DNA of 64,000 nt from Arthrobacter beigongshangensis (GTDB taxonomy: Bacteria > Bacillota > Bacilli > Bacillales_A > Planococcaceae), in contig NZ_JADHDX010000007.1 in NCBI RefSeq assembly GCF_016820585.1, forward strand, positions 109,951 through 173,950, in the 5' to 3' direction. Under the pieces are notes generated by a model. It saw only the letters and a list, made by a program, of their open reading frames with translations. It searched no databases and had not been told where the DNA came from. The position numbers were made by a program, and so were the translations under genes. Positions 63,353 through 64,000 of the stretch are shown in pieces. Numbering within the stretch: position 1 is the first letter of the stretch; each line of letters opens with the position of its first letter.

Positions 63353-63847
63353 TTATTCCGTAGTAGGTGCTGGAGTCGGCTCCGCAGGATACGTATCTGT
63401 AAGAGTATTGTTCTTAATGTTTTTAGATTCAAAAGAAAAAGCTTCAGTTTCAGATAAAGTAGCCTCGTCCATACTGTCACAAGGGTTGTCCGCCATTGCC
63501 GGCGTGGTCAAAGTCGACTGGTCATCGAAGGGTAAAATAGTGTAAATGTTAGCGCCAAGTCCGTTCATAACAGGTCGAATATAATGGATACGCTCGATGA
63601 TGCCGAGCTTTTCTAGCTTACGAATCGCACGACGAACGGTTACGTTGGACTTGCTGATTTTCTCTGCCATCGTGTCATGCTTTAAATGGGCAGCACCGTA
63701 TTTTACCGAGTAACGGCGAATCATATCCAGTACGGCGCGATCTGTTGAATTCATTTCGTTCCAATTTTTGATAACATGACGGCGTGCTGCCTCGTCCATA
63801 TCCTGTGTATTTGCGAAGTGTGCGTTCTCTTTTAAGTATGTTGTCAT
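63353..63847 (-). CDS. Helix-turn-helix DNA-binding protein (N-terminal part of a split gene)
   Basis: This 164-residue protein has a winged-helix region at about 35-90 (NSTDRAVLDMIRRYSVKYGAAHLKHDTMAEKISKSNVTVRRAIRKLEKLGIIERIHYIRP). It resembles GntR/MarR-like or replication-initiator-type wings. An acidic, Thr/Pro-rich linker follows and ends in PAPTTE just before a frameshift. I chose the ATG at 63847, about ten bases after AAAGGGG, over an ATG at 63856 that abuts that site. Three 21-bp-phased repeats lie about 90 bases upstream. No named family was identified. Confidence 0.8.
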   Translation of the reverse strand: MTTYLKENAHFANTQDMDEAARRHVIKNWNEMNSTDRAVLDMIRRYSVKYGAAHLKHDTMAEKISKSNVTVRRAIRKLEKLGIIERIHYIRPVMNGLGANIYTILPFDDQSTLTTPAMADNPCDSMDEATLSETEAFSFESKNIKNNTLTDTYPAEPTPAPTTE

Positions 63848-63935
63848 GGTGGTCATTCCCCTTTATTTTTTATATAGAGGGAAATGAGGAAATCGGATAC
63901 ACCTTTGAAAATTAATTTTCACTCTTCGTAGGGGT

Positions 63936-63992
63936 AACTCGACTACCTTTTTGGCCAACTCAACTACCTATCTAACGAACTGAACTACCTTT
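63936..63992 (-). repeat. Three direct repeats with exact 21-bp period upstream of the helix-turn-helix gene
   Basis: AACTCGACTACCTTT (63936-63950), AACTCAACTACCTAT (63957-63971) and AACTGAACTACCTTT (63978-63992) repeat at exactly 21 bp, two helical turns. They lie upstream of a DNA-binding protein gene and continue toward the window end. They are iteron- or operator-like. Confidence 0.75.
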
Positions 63993-64000
63993 CACGAAAA

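Overview
The window looks like chromosomal DNA of a low-GC Gram-positive, probably a Bacillales member close to Planococcaceae (Sporosarcina/Lysinibacillus-like). The reasons are AGGAGG-type ribosome sites, frequent GTG/TTG starts, B. subtilis-type lutABC and rhaEW/B/M/A/R genes, a T-box and a cobalamin riboswitch, a SLAP-domain protein and lipobox binding proteins. No rRNA, tRNA, CRISPR array or intact mobile element was seen. The genus is an inference.

Layout. 1-12.8 kb: truncated chromate transporter, metallo-hydrolase, sstT, an MscS-type channel, an acetyltransferase, an unlisted 56-residue membrane protein, then a two-component system with a short-loop kinase followed by an ABC exporter. 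12.8-15.6 kb: a FecR-domain secreted protein whose C-terminal domain has decayed, and relics of xylB and rlmD. 15.6-19.2 kb: lactate utilisation (lutR-A-B-C). 19.3-33.2 kb: rhamnose region, with an isomerase-family gene, the rhaEW-B-M-A-R operon, a divergent sugar ABC transporter and an AraC regulator. 33.4-37.1 kb: rlmD, an aldo/keto reductase, a truncated xylB and an IS1182-like remnant. 37.1-50.3 kb: chemoreceptor, xylose operon (xylF-G-H-A-B plus a Gfo/Idh oxidoreductase) facing a ROK-family xylR, then galM between relics of galT and a GH43 xylosidase. 50.3-64 kb: Rpn-type nuclease, tRNA-dihydrouridine synthase, small VOC/SLAP/OsmC genes, vitamin B6 genes, a T-box-controlled ABC transporter, a riboswitch-controlled cobT, an alcohol dehydrogenase, a deaminase, and a frameshifted helix-turn-helix gene next to 21-bp-phased repeats.

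How it works together. The middle of the window is a plant-sugar catabolic region. Xylose and probably rhamnose enter through separate CUT2-type ABC transporters, are isomerised and phosphorylated, and are split or passed to the pentose phosphate pathway. Lactate made from rhamnose-derived lactaldehyde could be oxidised by LutABC. The region has been reshaped: at least six gene relics (xylB twice, rlmD, galT, GH43, a helix-turn-helix gene) lie at its edges.

The most useful second looks are the relic mosaic, the frameshifted helix-turn-helix gene with its phased repeats and an eroded second copy, the T-box-controlled ABC transporter, and the phased repeats in the ABC exporter promoter. I found no convincing wholly new multi-gene system.
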